From Streptomyces kronopolitis (GTDB lineage: Bacteria; Actinomycetota; Actinomycetes; Streptomycetales; Streptomycetaceae), in contig NZ_BMND01000013.1 of the NCBI RefSeq assembly GCF_014646275.1, positions 1-64,000 of the forward strand: 64,000 bases of DNA, read 5' to 3'. The notes beneath the pieces were generated by a model. That model saw only the letters and a program-made list of their open reading frames with translations. It searched no databases and was not told the DNA's origin. Each line of letters begins with the position of its first letter. Position 1 is the first letter of the stretch. Below, piece after piece: positions 7,724 to 18,584 of this stretch. Both the position numbers and the translations under genes were made by a program.

Positions 7724-10273
7724 ATGCTGCGTACAGCCCTGCGCAATGTCCTTGCGCACAAAGCCCGATTGATGATGACCGCGCTCGCGGTCCTGCTCGG
7801 CGTCGCCTTCGTCGCCGGCACCCTGATCTTCAGCGACACCGTCGGCGAGGCCGTCAAGAAGGCCTCCGCCAAGAACCTCGACGGCGTGGCCGTCTCCGTC
7901 CAGGCCGTCGACGCCGACACCGGCCCGCGCACCGACAAGAACGGCAAGCGGAGCACCCTCCTCGACGACAAGCTGGCGGACAAGGTCCGCGCGCTGCCGG
8001 GCGTGGAGTCCCTGCGGCGCGATGTCACCGGGACCGCGACCCTCGCCGGCCCGGACGGCATACCGATCGGCAACGGCTGGCAGAACCTCGCCGCCAACTT
8101 CCAGCCGGACAAGGACGGCCGCGACGCCCGCTACCCGCTGGTGCAGGGCCGCGGACCGGCCGCCGGCGACGAGATCGCGCTGGACCGGGCCACCGCCGAG
8201 GCGGCCCACCTCAAGGTCGGCGACACCGTGCGGTTCGCCACCGACGGCCCGGTGCTGACGAAGCGGCTGGTCGGCATCGTCACCACCGACGACCCGCAGG
8301 TGACCACGGGCGGCAGTCTCGCGCTCTTCGACACCGCCACCGCGCAGAAGCTCTACCTGCACCCCGGGCAGTTCGACGAGCTGGTGGTGGGCGCCGCGCC
8401 CGGCACCGACCAGCAGGCGCTGACCGCCAAGGTCCGCGAGATCCTGCCCAAGGACCGGGCCGAGGCCACCAGCGGCAGCGCACTCGCCGCCGAGCAGTCC
8501 CGGATGGTCACCGCGCAGAACAAGGCCCTGAGCCAGACGCTGCTGGTCTTCGCCGGCATCGCGCTGTTCGTCGGCATCTTCATCATCGCCAACACCTTCA
8601 CCATGCTGATCTCCCAGCGCAGCCGGGAGATCGCCCTGCTGCGCGCGGTCGGCGCCTCCCGCCGGCAGGTGGTCCGCTCGGTGCTGGCCGAGGCGGCCCT
8701 GCTGGGCCTGGTCTCCTCGGTCGTCGGGCTCGCGCTGGGCGCCGGGATCGCGGTGGGCCTGCGGGCCGTGCTCGACGCCAACGGCGCGGGCTTCCCGGAC
8801 GGGCCACTCATCATCAGCCCGACCGCGGTGCTCTCCTCCCTCGCGGTGGGTGTCGTGGTGACCGTGCTGGCCGCCTGGCTGCCGTCCCGCAAGGCGGCGA
8901 AGATCGCCCCGGTGGAGGCGCTCAACACCGTCGAGGCGCCCCCGGCGCTGCGCAGCCTGGTGATCCGCAACGTGCTCGGCACGGTCGTCGCCGGCCTCGG
9001 CGTCGCGGTCATGCTCTACGTCACCACGCTGAAGTCCTCCGACGACATGCCGATCGCCATGCTGGGCTCGATGCTGACGATGACCGGCGTCATCATCCTC
9101 GCGCCGCTGCTGTCGCGGCCCCTGGTCTCGCTGGCGGGCCGCCTCACCACCCGGCTCTTCGGCGTCAGCGGCAAGCTGGCCAAGCAGAACGCGCTGCGCA
9201 ACCCGCGCCGTACGGCGGCCACCGCCTCCGCGCTGATGATCGGGCTCACCCTGATCACCGGCATGACGGTCGTCGGGAACTCGGCGCAGCAGGCCATGGA
9301 CACGATGACGGCCAAGGGGCTGAAGGCCGACTACAAGGTCGGGACCTCGACGTACACCGGTCTGGACCCCGCGCTGTCGAAGAAGGTGGCGGCCCTCCCG
9401 GGCGTCGAGGCGGCGGCCCCGCTGCGCAACGCCAGCTTCCAGACCGGCGGCGACTACACGGATCTCACCGGCACCGACCTGGCGACGGTGGGCAAGACCG
9501 TCCAGCTGGACTTCACCAGCGGTGGGCCGGCGCACGCGGCAAACGAGATCGCGGTCTCCCGCACCGCGGCCAAGGAGAAGGGCTGGCACACCGGCCAGAC
9601 GCTGGACGCGACGTTCAACGACGACAAGACGGCGAAGCTGAGGATCACCGGTGTCTACGAGGACACCCCGCTGGTCAACAGTGCCGTCGGCGCCGCCTCC
9701 CTGGTGGCCCCGCACATGACGCCGGTCAAGGACGACGAACTGCTGGTGAAGACCCGCGGCGGCGCGAGCGACGAGCTGGAGAAGCAGATCCGGCACACCC
9801 TCGGCGACAGCCCGCTGCTGAAGGTCCAGGACCACGCCGACCTGCGCAAGGAGAACGCCGGGCAGATCGACACCGTGCTCTACGTCGTCTACGGGCTGCT
9901 GGGCATGGCCGTGATCATCGCGGTGGTGGGCGTCGTCAACACCCTCGCCATGTCGGTCTTCGAGCGGACCCGCGAGATCGGGATGCTGCGGGCGATCGGA
10001 CTGGCCCGCAACGGCATCAAGCAGATGGTCCGGCTGGAGTCGGTGGTCATCTCGCTGTTCGGCGCGGTCCTGGGGATCGGGGTGGGGATCTTCCTCTCCT
10101 GGGCCGGCGGCAATCTGGTCAGCCAGGGCCTCCCGACGTACGAACTGCTGCTGCCCTGGGGCAGGCTCGGGCTCTTCGTGCTGCTCGCGCTGGTCGTCGG
10201 GGTGCTGGCCGCCCTCTGGCCGGCCCGCCGCGCGGCCCGGCTGAACATGCTGGAGTCCATCGGCGCCCAGTGA
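7724..10273 (+). CDS. FtsX/MacB-like ABC transporter permease, 849 aa
   Basis: Large permease with two FtsX modules. One hydrophobic segment lies near the N-terminus (about 17-38), then a long extracytoplasmic domain, three helices (about 265-390), a central helix pair, a second extracytoplasmic domain and three C-terminal helices (about 715-840). Each module has the FtsX hallmark around R-S-R-E-I-A-L-L-R-A-V-G and R-T-R-E-I-G-M-L-R-A-I-G. It partners the upstream ATPase in mechanotransmission or export rather than import. Transcription probably ends at the 10293-10338 hairpin. Confidence 0.92.
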   Translation: MLRTALRNVLAHKARLMMTALAVLLGVAFVAGTLIFSDTVGEAVKKASAKNLDGVAVSVQAVDADTGPRTDKNGKRSTLLDDKLADKVRALPGVESLRRDVTGTATLAGPDGIPIGNGWQNLAANFQPDKDGRDARYPLVQGRGPAAGDEIALDRATAEAAHLKVGDTVRFATDGPVLTKRLVGIVTTDDPQVTTGGSLALFDTATAQKLYLHPGQFDELVVGAAPGTDQQALTAKVREILPKDRAEATSGSALAAEQSRMVTAQNKALSQTLLVFAGIALFVGIFIIANTFTMLISQRSREIALLRAVGASRRQVVRSVLAEAALLGLVSSVVGLALGAGIAVGLRAVLDANGAGFPDGPLIISPTAVLSSLAVGVVVTVLAAWLPSRKAAKIAPVEALNTVEAPPALRSLVIRNVLGTVVAGLGVAVMLYVTTLKSSDDMPIAMLGSMLTMTGVIILAPLLSRPLVSLAGRLTTRLFGVSGKLAKQNALRNPRRTAATASALMIGLTLITGMTVVGNSAQQAMDTMTAKGLKADYKVGTSTYTGLDPALSKKVAALPGVEAAAPLRNASFQTGGDYTDLTGTDLATVGKTVQLDFTSGGPAHAANEIAVSRTAAKEKGWHTGQTLDATFNDDKTAKLRITGVYEDTPLVNSAVGAASLVAPHMTPVKDDELLVKTRGGASDELEKQIRHTLGDSPLLKVQDHADLRKENAGQIDTVLYVVYGLLGMAVIIAVVGVVNTLAMSVFERTREIGMLRAIGLARNGIKQMVRLESVVISLFGAVLGIGVGIFLSWAGGNLVSQGLPTYELLLPWGRLGLFVLLALVVGVLAALWPARRAARLNMLESIGAQ

Positions 10274-10292
10274 CCGCCTGACCGCCACGCAC

Positions 10293-10338
10293 AACGGCGG
10301 CGCGCCCGCCCTCGGTCGAGGGCGGGCGCGCCGCCGTT
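10293..10338. terminator. Bidirectional terminator, permease/pfkA
   Basis: Perfect 21-bp stem beginning AACGGCGGCGCGCCC with tetraloop GGTC, between convergent genes. It shares AACGGCGG/CCGCCGTT ends and a GGTN loop with the terminator after pyk. Confidence 0.9.
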
Positions 10339-10359
10339 GATGTTCCGGGGGGCCAGGGC

Positions 10360-11385
10360 TCAGAAGACCGACTCGGCCTCGTCCATCCGCCACTCCGGCA
10401 CCCGCTTCAGCTCGGTGACCGCCTCGTGCAGCGGCACCATCGTGATGTCGGTGCCGCGCAGCGCGGTCATCCGGCCGAAGTCACCGCGGTGCGCGGCCTC
10501 GACGGCGTGCCAGCCGAAGCGGGTGGCGAGCACCCGGTCGTAGGCGGTGGGGGTGCCGCCGCGCTGGACGTGGCCGAGGATGACCGGCCGGGCCTCCTTG
10601 CCGAGGCGCTCCTCCAGCTCGTGGGCGAGGGCGTTGCCGATGCCGGAGAACCGCTCGTGGCCGTACTGGTCGATGGCGCCCTTCTTGTACTCCATGCTGC
10701 CGGACGCCGGGTGCGCCCCCTCGGCGACGCAGATCACGGCGAACTTCTTGCCCCGGGCGAAGCGCTCCTCGACCATCGTGACCAGGTCGGCGACCTCGAA
10801 GCCGCGCTCGGGAAGGCAGATGCCGTGGGCGCCGCCGGCCATGCCGGACTCCAGCGCGATCCAGCCCGCGTGCCGGCCCATCACCTCGACGACCATGACC
10901 CGCTGGTGCGACTCCGCGGTGGTCTTGAGGCGGTCGATGGCCTCGGTCGCGACGCCGACGGCGGTGTCGAAGCCGAAGGTGCGGTCGGTGGAGGAGATGT
11001 CGTTGTCGATGGTCTTGGGCACACCGACGACCGGCAGTCCGGCGTCCGACAGCATCCGCGCGGCGGTCAGCGTGCCCTCGCCGCCGATCGGGATGAGGAC
11101 GTCGATGCCGTAGTCCTTGGAGTGGTCCTTGGCGTCCTCGCAGGCCTGCCGGAGCCGGGCGCGCTCCAGCCGGGAGGAGCCGAGGATGGTGCCGCCGCGG
11201 GCGAGGATGCCGCTGACCGCTTCGAGGTCGAGCTTGCGGAAGCGGCCGTCGAGCAGGCCGGAGAAGCCGTCCTCGAAGCCGATGACCTCGTCGCCGTGCC
11301 CGGTGAGGGCGCGATGGACCACCGACCGGATCACAGCGTTCAGGCCGGGGCAGTCGCCGCCTGCGGTGAGGACTCCGATACGCAT
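10360..11385 (-). CDS. pfkA: ATP-dependent 6-phosphofructokinase
   Basis: Phosphorylates fructose-6-phosphate in glycolysis, 341 aa. Motifs: nucleotide-binding MRIGVLTAGGDCPGLNAV at the N-terminus, IPIGGEGTL, catalytic PKTIDNDI and substrate-site MGRHAGWIAL. In the GGEGT motif the residue equivalent to E. coli Gly104 is Gly, the state associated with ATP rather than pyrophosphate use. I start at the ATG at 11385 with AGGAGACA upstream; the longer frame to 11535 adds a non-homologous Arg/Gly-rich segment. Divergent from pta. Confidence 0.95.
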   Translation of the reverse strand: MRIGVLTAGGDCPGLNAVIRSVVHRALTGHGDEVIGFEDGFSGLLDGRFRKLDLEAVSGILARGGTILGSSRLERARLRQACEDAKDHSKDYGIDVLIPIGGEGTLTAARMLSDAGLPVVGVPKTIDNDISSTDRTFGFDTAVGVATEAIDRLKTTAESHQRVMVVEVMGRHAGWIALESGMAGGAHGICLPERGFEVADLVTMVEERFARGKKFAVICVAEGAHPASGSMEYKKGAIDQYGHERFSGIGNALAHELEERLGKEARPVILGHVQRGGTPTAYDRVLATRFGWHAVEAAHRGDFGRMTALRGTDITMVPLHEAVTELKRVPEWRMDEAESVF

Positions 11386-11619
11386 CGTGCTGTGTCTCCT
11401 GTGCTCGCTGTCGGTTCGTGTGAGCCGGTCCGATTGTTTCACGGGGCCCGCCCGGCCTCCCCGACCGGCGGACCTCCCCCTACTGTTCCCCGCAGGGACC
11501 GCACCAGGGAAACTGGGAACGCGACCTAGCCACACGCGCAGGTATTGTCAAGAGGGGCAAGCCCACCATAACGACTAATTTTGCCCTTGCGAGCAACGGA
11601 AAAGGATCGGAGAGCACGC

Positions 11620-13716
11620 GTGACGCGCAGCGTGTACGTGACCGGGATCGACCGCGGCGACGGACGCCAGGTCATCGAGCTGGGAGTCATGGAGCTCCTG
11701 ACCCGCCATGTCGACCGGGTGGGCGTCTTCCGTCCGCTGGTGCACGACGACGGACCCGACCGGCTCTTCGACCTGCTGCGGGCGCGCTACCGGCTCACCC
11801 AGTCCGCCGACACCGTCCACGGCCTGGGTTACGAGGAGGCGGCCGCCCTCCAGGCCGAGCGCGGCACCGACGAGCTGGTCTCCCGGCTCGTCGACCGCTT
11901 CCACGCCGTCGCCAGGGACTACGAGTACGTCCTGGTCCTCGGCTCGGACTACGCGGGCACCAGCCTCCCGGACGAGCTGAACCTCAACGCGCGGCTGGCC
12001 AACGAGTTCGGCGCGGCCGTGCTGCCCGTCGTCGGCGGGCAGGGCCAGGAGGCCGAGTCGGTGCGCGCCGAGGCCCGCAACGCCTATCGCGCCTACCACT
12101 CGCTGGGCTGCGATGTCGTGGCCCTGGTCGTCAACCGGGTGGCGCCCGGGCAGCGCGAGGCCGTCGTCGAGCGGCTCGCCGCCCACCTGCCGGTGCCCTG
12201 CTACGCGCTCCCCGAGGACGGCTCGCTCTCCGCGCCGACCGTCAGCCAGATCGTGCACACCCTGGGCGCCGAGGTCCTGCTCGGCGACGACTCGGGCCTG
12301 GCCAGGGACGCCCGGGACTTCGTCTTCGGCGGCGCCATGCTGCCGACCTTCCTCAAGGCGCTCACCCCCGGCTGCCTGGTGGTCACCCCCGGGGACCGCG
12401 CCGACCTGGTGATCGGCTCGCTCGCCGCACACAGCGCCGGCGCCCCGCCGATCGCCGGGGTGCTGCTCACCCTCGACGAGCGGCCCGGCCCGGACATCAT
12501 GGCGCTGGCGGGCCGGCTCGCCCCCGGCACCCCGGTCGTCTCGGTGCCCGGCGGGTCCTTCCCGACGGCCGGCGAGCTGTTCGCGATCGAGGGCAAGCTG
12601 AACGCCGCCTCGCCGCGCAAGGCGGAGACCGCGCTCGGCCTGTTCGAGCGGCACGTGGACACCGTGGAGCTGACGAACCGTATCTCCGTCGCCCGCTCCG
12701 GCCGGGTGACGCCGATGATGTTCGAGCACGAGCTGATCGAGCGCTCCCGCTCCGGCCGCCGCCGGGTGGTCCTCCCCGAGGGGAGCGAGGAGCGGGTGCT
12801 GCGGGCCGCCGATGTGCTGCTGCGCCGCGACGTCTGCGCGCTGACGCTGCTGGGCGACGAGGAGGCGATCCGCAAGCGCGCCGCCGACCTGGCCATCGAC
12901 CTGGCCGACGCCCAGATCATCGACCCGCAGACCTCCCCGCTGCGCGAGCGGTTCGCCGAGCGCTACGCGGCGCTGCGCGCCCACAAGGGCGTCAGCGTCG
13001 AGCTGGCCTTCGACGTGGTCGCGGACGTCTCCTACTTCGGCACGCTGATGGTCGAGGAGGGCCTGGCCGACGGCATGGTCTCCGGCGCGGTGCACTCCAC
13101 CGCCGCCACCATCCGCCCCGCCTTCGAGATCATCAAGACCAGGCCGGGCGCCCAGATCGTGTCCTCGGTGTTCTTCATGTGCCTGGCCGACCGGGTGCTG
13201 GTCTACGGCGACTGCGCGGTCAACCCGGACCCGGACGCCGAGCAGCTGGCGGACATCGCCATCCAGTCGGCCACCACCGCCGCCCGGTTCGGCGTCGAGC
13301 CGCGGATCGCGATGCTCTCGTACTCCACCGGCACCTCCGGCTCCGGCGCCGATGTCGACAAGGTCCGCAAGGCCACCGAGATCGTCCGCGCGCTGCGCCC
13401 CGATCTGCTGGTCGAGGGCCCGATCCAGTACGACGCGGCGGTGGACGCGGCGGTCGCCCGGACCAAGCTGCCCGAATCCGATGTCGCCGGCAAGGCCACC
13501 GTGCTGATCTTCCCGGACCTCAACACCGGCAACAACACCTACAAGGCCGTGCAGCGCTCGGCCGGCGCGGTCGCCGTCGGCCCGGTCCTGCAGGGTCTGC
13601 GCAAGCCGGTCAACGACCTCTCGCGCGGCGCCCTGGTGCAGGACATCGTCAACACCGTGGCCATCACCGCGATCCAGGCGCAGGGCGAGCGGCCCGGCGC
13701 CGGCCCCGCCGCCTGA
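11620..13716 (+). CDS. pta: Phosphate acetyltransferase, long form
   Basis: Interconverts acetyl-CoA and acetyl phosphate, 698 aa. Like E. coli Pta it has an N-terminal BioD-like P-loop-type domain and a middle DRTGG domain (together about 1-350) before the C-terminal PTA_PTB catalytic domain (about 370-690), with RRVVLPEGSEERVL and the conserved PDLNTGNNTYKAVQR near the end. The GTG at 11620 has GGAG 7 nt upstream; a TTG in the same frame at 11581 is less likely. It is followed 47 bases later by ackA, so the pair forms the acetate overflow operon. Confidence 0.95.
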   Translation: MTRSVYVTGIDRGDGRQVIELGVMELLTRHVDRVGVFRPLVHDDGPDRLFDLLRARYRLTQSADTVHGLGYEEAAALQAERGTDELVSRLVDRFHAVARDYEYVLVLGSDYAGTSLPDELNLNARLANEFGAAVLPVVGGQGQEAESVRAEARNAYRAYHSLGCDVVALVVNRVAPGQREAVVERLAAHLPVPCYALPEDGSLSAPTVSQIVHTLGAEVLLGDDSGLARDARDFVFGGAMLPTFLKALTPGCLVVTPGDRADLVIGSLAAHSAGAPPIAGVLLTLDERPGPDIMALAGRLAPGTPVVSVPGGSFPTAGELFAIEGKLNAASPRKAETALGLFERHVDTVELTNRISVARSGRVTPMMFEHELIERSRSGRRRVVLPEGSEERVLRAADVLLRRDVCALTLLGDEEAIRKRAADLAIDLADAQIIDPQTSPLRERFAERYAALRAHKGVSVELAFDVVADVSYFGTLMVEEGLADGMVSGAVHSTAATIRPAFEIIKTRPGAQIVSSVFFMCLADRVLVYGDCAVNPDPDAEQLADIAIQSATTAARFGVEPRIAMLSYSTGTSGSGADVDKVRKATEIVRALRPDLLVEGPIQYDAAVDAAVARTKLPESDVAGKATVLIFPDLNTGNNTYKAVQRSAGAVAVGPVLQGLRKPVNDLSRGALVQDIVNTVAITAIQAQGERPGAGPAA

Positions 13717-13763
13717 CCGCGGCCCCTCCGCCCGACCCGTCCCTCCCCACCGGAAAGCGCTCC

Positions 13764-14984
<1,221 letters not shown>

Positions 14985-15045
14985 GAGTCGGTGTTTCCGC
15001 CGACCTATATATTCCGCTCCTAAACAAACCGATAGGATTCCGCCC

Positions 15046-16473
15046 ATGCGCCGTTCCAAAATCGTCTGCACCCTGGGCCCCGCCGTCGACTCCTACGAGA
15101 AGCTGAAGACGCTGATCGAGGCCGGTATGAACGTGGCCCGTTTCAACATGAGCCACGGGACCCAGCCGGAGCACGAGGAGCGGTACCACCGCCTCCGCAA
15201 GGCCTGCGAGGAGACCGGCCGCGCGGTCGGCGTGCTGGCCGACCTCCAGGGCCCCAAGATCCGCCTGGAGACCTTCGCCGACGGCCCCGTGGAGCTGGTG
15301 CGCGGGGACGAGTTCGTCATCACCACCGAGGACGTGGCCGGCGACAAGCACAGCTGCGGCACCACCTACAAGGGCCTGCCCGGCGATGTGTCCAAGGGCG
15401 ACCCGATCCTGATCAACGACGGCAATGTCGCCCTCCAGGTCGTCGAGGTCGACGGCCCGCGGGTGCGCACCATCGTCATCGAGGGCGGGGTCATCTCCGA
15501 CCACAAGGGCATCAACCTCCCCGGCGCGGCGGTGAACGTCCCCGCGCTGTCCCAGAAGGACATCGAGGACCTCAAGTTCGCCCTGGCGATGGGCTGCGAC
15601 ATGGTCGCGCTGTCCTTCGTCCGCGACGCCAAGGACGTCCAGGACGTGCACCGCGTCATGGACGAGGTGGGCCGCCGGGTCCCGGTCATCGCCAAGGTCG
15701 AGAAGCCGCAGGCGGTGGCCAACATGGAGGAGGTCGTGATGGCGTTCGACGCCGTCATGGTCGCCCGCGGTGACCTGGCGGTGGAGTACCCGCTGGAGAA
15801 AGTCCCGATGGTGCAGAAGCGCCTCATCGAGCTGTGCCGCCGCAACGCCAAGCCGGTGATCGTGGCGACCCAGATGATGGAGTCGATGATCACCAACTCG
15901 CGGCCCACCCGCGCCGAGGCCTCCGACGTCGCCAACGCCATCCTCGACGGCGCCGACGCGGTGATGCTTTCCGCGGAGTCCTCGGTCGGCCAGTACCCGA
16001 TCGAGACCGTCAAGACGATGTCGAAGATCGTCGAGGCGGCCGAGGAGGAGCTGCTCTCCAAGGGCCTGCAGCCGCTGGTGCCCGGCAAGAAGCCGCGCAC
16101 CCAGGGCGGTGCGGTGGCCCGCGCGGCCTGCGAGATGGCCGACTTCCTGGACGGCAAGGCGCTGGTGGCCTTCACCAAGTCCGGCGACACCGCCCGCCGG
16201 CTCTCCCGCTACCGCGCCGCCCAGCCGATCCTCGCCTTCACCACCGAGGCCGCCACCCGCAACCAGCTCACGCTGAGCTGGGGCGTGGACAGCTTCGTCG
16301 TGGAGCACGTCGACAACACCGACGCGATGGTCGACCTGGTGGACGCCGAGCTGCTCAAGCTCCAGCGCTACAGCAAGGGCGACACCATGCTGATCACCGC
16401 CGGTTCGCCCCCCGGCGTCCCCGGCACCACCAACATGGTCCGGGTGCACCACCTCGGCGGCCAGCAGGGCTGA
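15046..16473 (+). CDS. pyk: Pyruvate kinase
   Basis: Last step of glycolysis, phosphoenolpyruvate plus ADP to pyruvate plus ATP, 475 aa. Motifs: RRSKIVCTLGPA with the conserved Arg, NMSHG, the catalytic-lysine region VPVIAKVEKPQAV, and TQMMESM. The region usually reading RGDLG reads MVARGDLAVEYP here, with Ala where Gly is common. The ATG at 15046 has AGGA 8 nt upstream. It lies 61 bases after ackA and may have its own promoter in the AT-rich spacer (CTATATATTCC). Confidence 0.95.
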   Translation: MRRSKIVCTLGPAVDSYEKLKTLIEAGMNVARFNMSHGTQPEHEERYHRLRKACEETGRAVGVLADLQGPKIRLETFADGPVELVRGDEFVITTEDVAGDKHSCGTTYKGLPGDVSKGDPILINDGNVALQVVEVDGPRVRTIVIEGGVISDHKGINLPGAAVNVPALSQKDIEDLKFALAMGCDMVALSFVRDAKDVQDVHRVMDEVGRRVPVIAKVEKPQAVANMEEVVMAFDAVMVARGDLAVEYPLEKVPMVQKRLIELCRRNAKPVIVATQMMESMITNSRPTRAEASDVANAILDGADAVMLSAESSVGQYPIETVKTMSKIVEAAEEELLSKGLQPLVPGKKPRTQGGAVARAACEMADFLDGKALVAFTKSGDTARRLSRYRAAQPILAFTTEAATRNQLTLSWGVDSFVVEHVDNTDAMVDLVDAELLKLQRYSKGDTMLITAGSPPGVPGTTNMVRVHHLGGQQG

Positions 16474-16489
16474 CCGGACACGCGCGCAG

Positions 16490-16537
16490 AAACGGCGGTG
16501 GGCCGCCCCCCGGTAGGGGGGCGGCCCACCGCCGTTT
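16490..16537. terminator. Bidirectional terminator after pyk
   Basis: Perfect 22-bp stem, AAACGGCGGTGGGCCGCCCCCC and complement, with loop GGTA, then TTCC. It separates pyk from the convergent envelope operon. Confidence 0.92.
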
Positions 16538-16576
16538 TCCGCGGCTCCCGGACGGGCCGGTGGCCCGGGACGTGCC

Positions 16577-17899
16577 TCAGCCGGTCATGAACTGGTGCAG
16601 ACCCGGGACATGGAGGTTCCCGCCGAACTGACCCGCCTGGTCGATCTTCACCTTGGTGAAGTACGCGAACGGGACGTTGATGGGCGGCGGGTGCTCGGGG
16701 TCGAAGACGATCGGGATCAGCCCGAAGAGGTTGCCCTGCAGCCGCTCGGTGTACATGGTCACCTTGCCGCCGCGGATCGTGGACGTGGACCCCGGGGACG
16801 CCTGCACGTGGTACTTCTTGCCGGAACCCCGGTCATCGACGGTCTGGTGCAGATCACCGATGTCGAGGCTGTCGGCGGTGAACTTCAGGGCCTGCTTGGT
16901 GTGGCCGTTCTGGGTCTGGACGTTGACGACGCCCTCGTAGTTCAGACCGCGCAGGGTGAGCGCGCTGGACTCCAGGTGCCAGGCGTCGTCGGGCAGAGCG
17001 ACCGGAGTCTGCTCGTTCTTGCCCTGTTGCTTGTTCTCGACGACGCAGGGGAAGGACTTCTTGCCGCTGGCGTCCTTGCCGTCCAGGCCGCCGCCGGGCA
17101 GGGCGTTGTCCGCCGCACCCACCGCGCCGTGGACGGTGTCGTTGACCGTCTTCGAGCCGCCCGCCAGGCCGTCACCGGCCTTGCCCGCGCCGTCCTTGAG
17201 GCCGTCGACCGTGTCCGTGACCGGCTTGGTGGCCTTCTTCACGGCGGATCCGGCGGGCCCGTCGTCCTTGGCTGCCGAATCCTTCGCGGCGGCGTCCTTG
17301 GAGGCGGACGCCGAAGGGCTCGGGGTGGCCGACGCCGAGGGGCTCGACGAGGCGGCGGAGTCGTCGGACTTGCCGCCGAACAGCCCGCCGAGCGCATCGC
17401 CGATGCCGCCCAGCAGACCGCCGTCGTCCTTCTTGTCCTCGGAGGACGAGGGCGAGGGCGAGGGGGACGCCGAGCCGGCGGGCTCGCTGCTCCCCTTCGA
17501 GGCGGACGGCGCGGGCGCGGGCTTCTTCTCCGCGTCCTTGCCGGCCGAGGGCGAGGCGGACGGGTCGGCGGAGGGCGTGCCGGACGGCTCGGCGCCGTCC
17601 TTCTTGCCCGTATCGTCCTTCGCGCCGCCCTTGGACTTGTCGTCCTTCTGGCCCGCCTTGTCCGGTGCGGTGACGCAGGGGCCGTCCTTGAAGGGGCTCT
17701 TGGGCGCCGGCTTGGCGATGGCCATCTGGGGCGTGAGCCCCATGCCCATCAGCACGGCGGACGGCATGGCGGCGATGGCTATCGCCTTGCCCGCGGGCAC
17801 GTGGAGCCGCGTCAGCAGCGGCCTCCTGGGGGCCGCGTGTCTGGGCCCGCTTCTCGCCCCGGCAGCTGCGCTCTCCTCGTGCAGCTCGTCACCCGGCAC
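16577..17899 (-). CDS. Secreted or anchored Ser/Pro/Asp-rich protein of the DUF6230/DUF6114 operon
   Basis: 440-aa protein of unknown function. Seen: N-terminal hydrophobic segment AGKAIAIAAMPSAVLMGMGL (signal or anchor, about 36-57), a long low-complexity linker rich in K, D, S, P and G (about 65-270) with SPSPSPS runs, then a folded beta-rich C-terminal domain (about 280-440) with LTLRGLNYEG and VTMYTERLQGNLFGLIP. I chose GTG 17899 because GGGAGG lies 4 nt upstream and it overlaps the DUF6114 stop by 11 bases, implying translational coupling; ATG 17920 is the alternative. Probably an envelope protein that works with its two upstream partners. Confidence 0.75.
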   Translation of the reverse strand: MPGDELHEESAAAGARSGPRHAAPRRPLLTRLHVPAGKAIAIAAMPSAVLMGMGLTPQMAIAKPAPKSPFKDGPCVTAPDKAGQKDDKSKGGAKDDTGKKDGAEPSGTPSADPSASPSAGKDAEKKPAPAPSASKGSSEPAGSASPSPSPSSSEDKKDDGGLLGGIGDALGGLFGGKSDDSAASSSPSASATPSPSASASKDAAAKDSAAKDDGPAGSAVKKATKPVTDTVDGLKDGAGKAGDGLAGGSKTVNDTVHGAVGAADNALPGGGLDGKDASGKKSFPCVVENKQQGKNEQTPVALPDDAWHLESSALTLRGLNYEGVVNVQTQNGHTKQALKFTADSLDIGDLHQTVDDRGSGKKYHVQASPGSTSTIRGGKVTMYTERLQGNLFGLIPIVFDPEHPPPINVPFAYFTKVKIDQAGQFGGNLHVPGLHQFMTG

Positions 17900-18452
17900 G
17901 GTGCCTCCCGTTCTCTCCATTGGTCGGGCTCGTTCCTGACAGGTCGTCCAGCCCGTTGCCGAACCCGGGACCGGCGGCCGGCGCGGGGTGCGTGGCGACC
18001 ACGGGTCCGGCGACCGTCCTCGGCGCCGGATCGCCGTCCGCCTCGCTCCGGACGGCCTTGCCCGGCGCCCAGGAGACACCCAGCGCACCGCCGATCAGCC
18101 CCAGGAGGAAGCCGACCAGGAAGGCGCCGAAGTTCGAGACGACCAGGGAGACCAGGGCGAGCAGGATCGCCGCCACCCCCGCGAAGACGCGGGAGGCAGG
18201 CTGGAACCACATGGTGAGACCGAGCACGACCAGCAGTACGCCGATGATCAGCGAGCCGGCGCCGGCGGTGGTCGCCATGCGGACGGTCAGGGAACCGATC
18301 GTGAGATTCGCGTAAGGGATGTACATGATCGGGAAGCCGGCCAGCAGGGTCAGCATTCCGCCCCAGAACGGGCGGTGTCCGCGCCACTCCCGGAACGAAA
18401 GCCGCTTGCGGCCGATGGTCTCGATCAGCCGTGGTCGCGTTTCGGCGCTCAT
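17889..18452 (-). CDS. DUF6114 membrane protein
   Basis: 187 aa with four hydrophobic segments (about 27-46, 65-88, 94-116, 118-136), including FWGGMLTLLAGFPIMYIPYA and SLIIGVLLVVLGLTMWFQP, and a polar C-terminal tail. GAGGAG precedes the ATG. It sits between a secreted DUF6230 protein and a Ser/Pro-rich secreted protein in one operon, an arrangement conserved in Streptomyces. Function unknown; a membrane hub for the two exported partners is an inference. Confidence 0.85.
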   Translation of the reverse strand: MSAETRPRLIETIGRKRLSFREWRGHRPFWGGMLTLLAGFPIMYIPYANLTIGSLTVRMATTAGAGSLIIGVLLVVLGLTMWFQPASRVFAGVAAILLALVSLVVSNFGAFLVGFLLGLIGGALGVSWAPGKAVRSEADGDPAPRTVAGPVVATHPAPAAGPGFGNGLDDLSGTSPTNGENGRHRAG

Positions 18453-18584
18453 GTCGTACAGCTCCTCGGGACTGGCAAATCGGTGGTTCTGTGCGGGGTG
18501 TCCTACTGGGCACTACCCGGCGTACGGGCACGGGGAACGGCCACAGCCGTCTACAGCTCGCCCCGCGCCCGCACGCTCAGTGCG

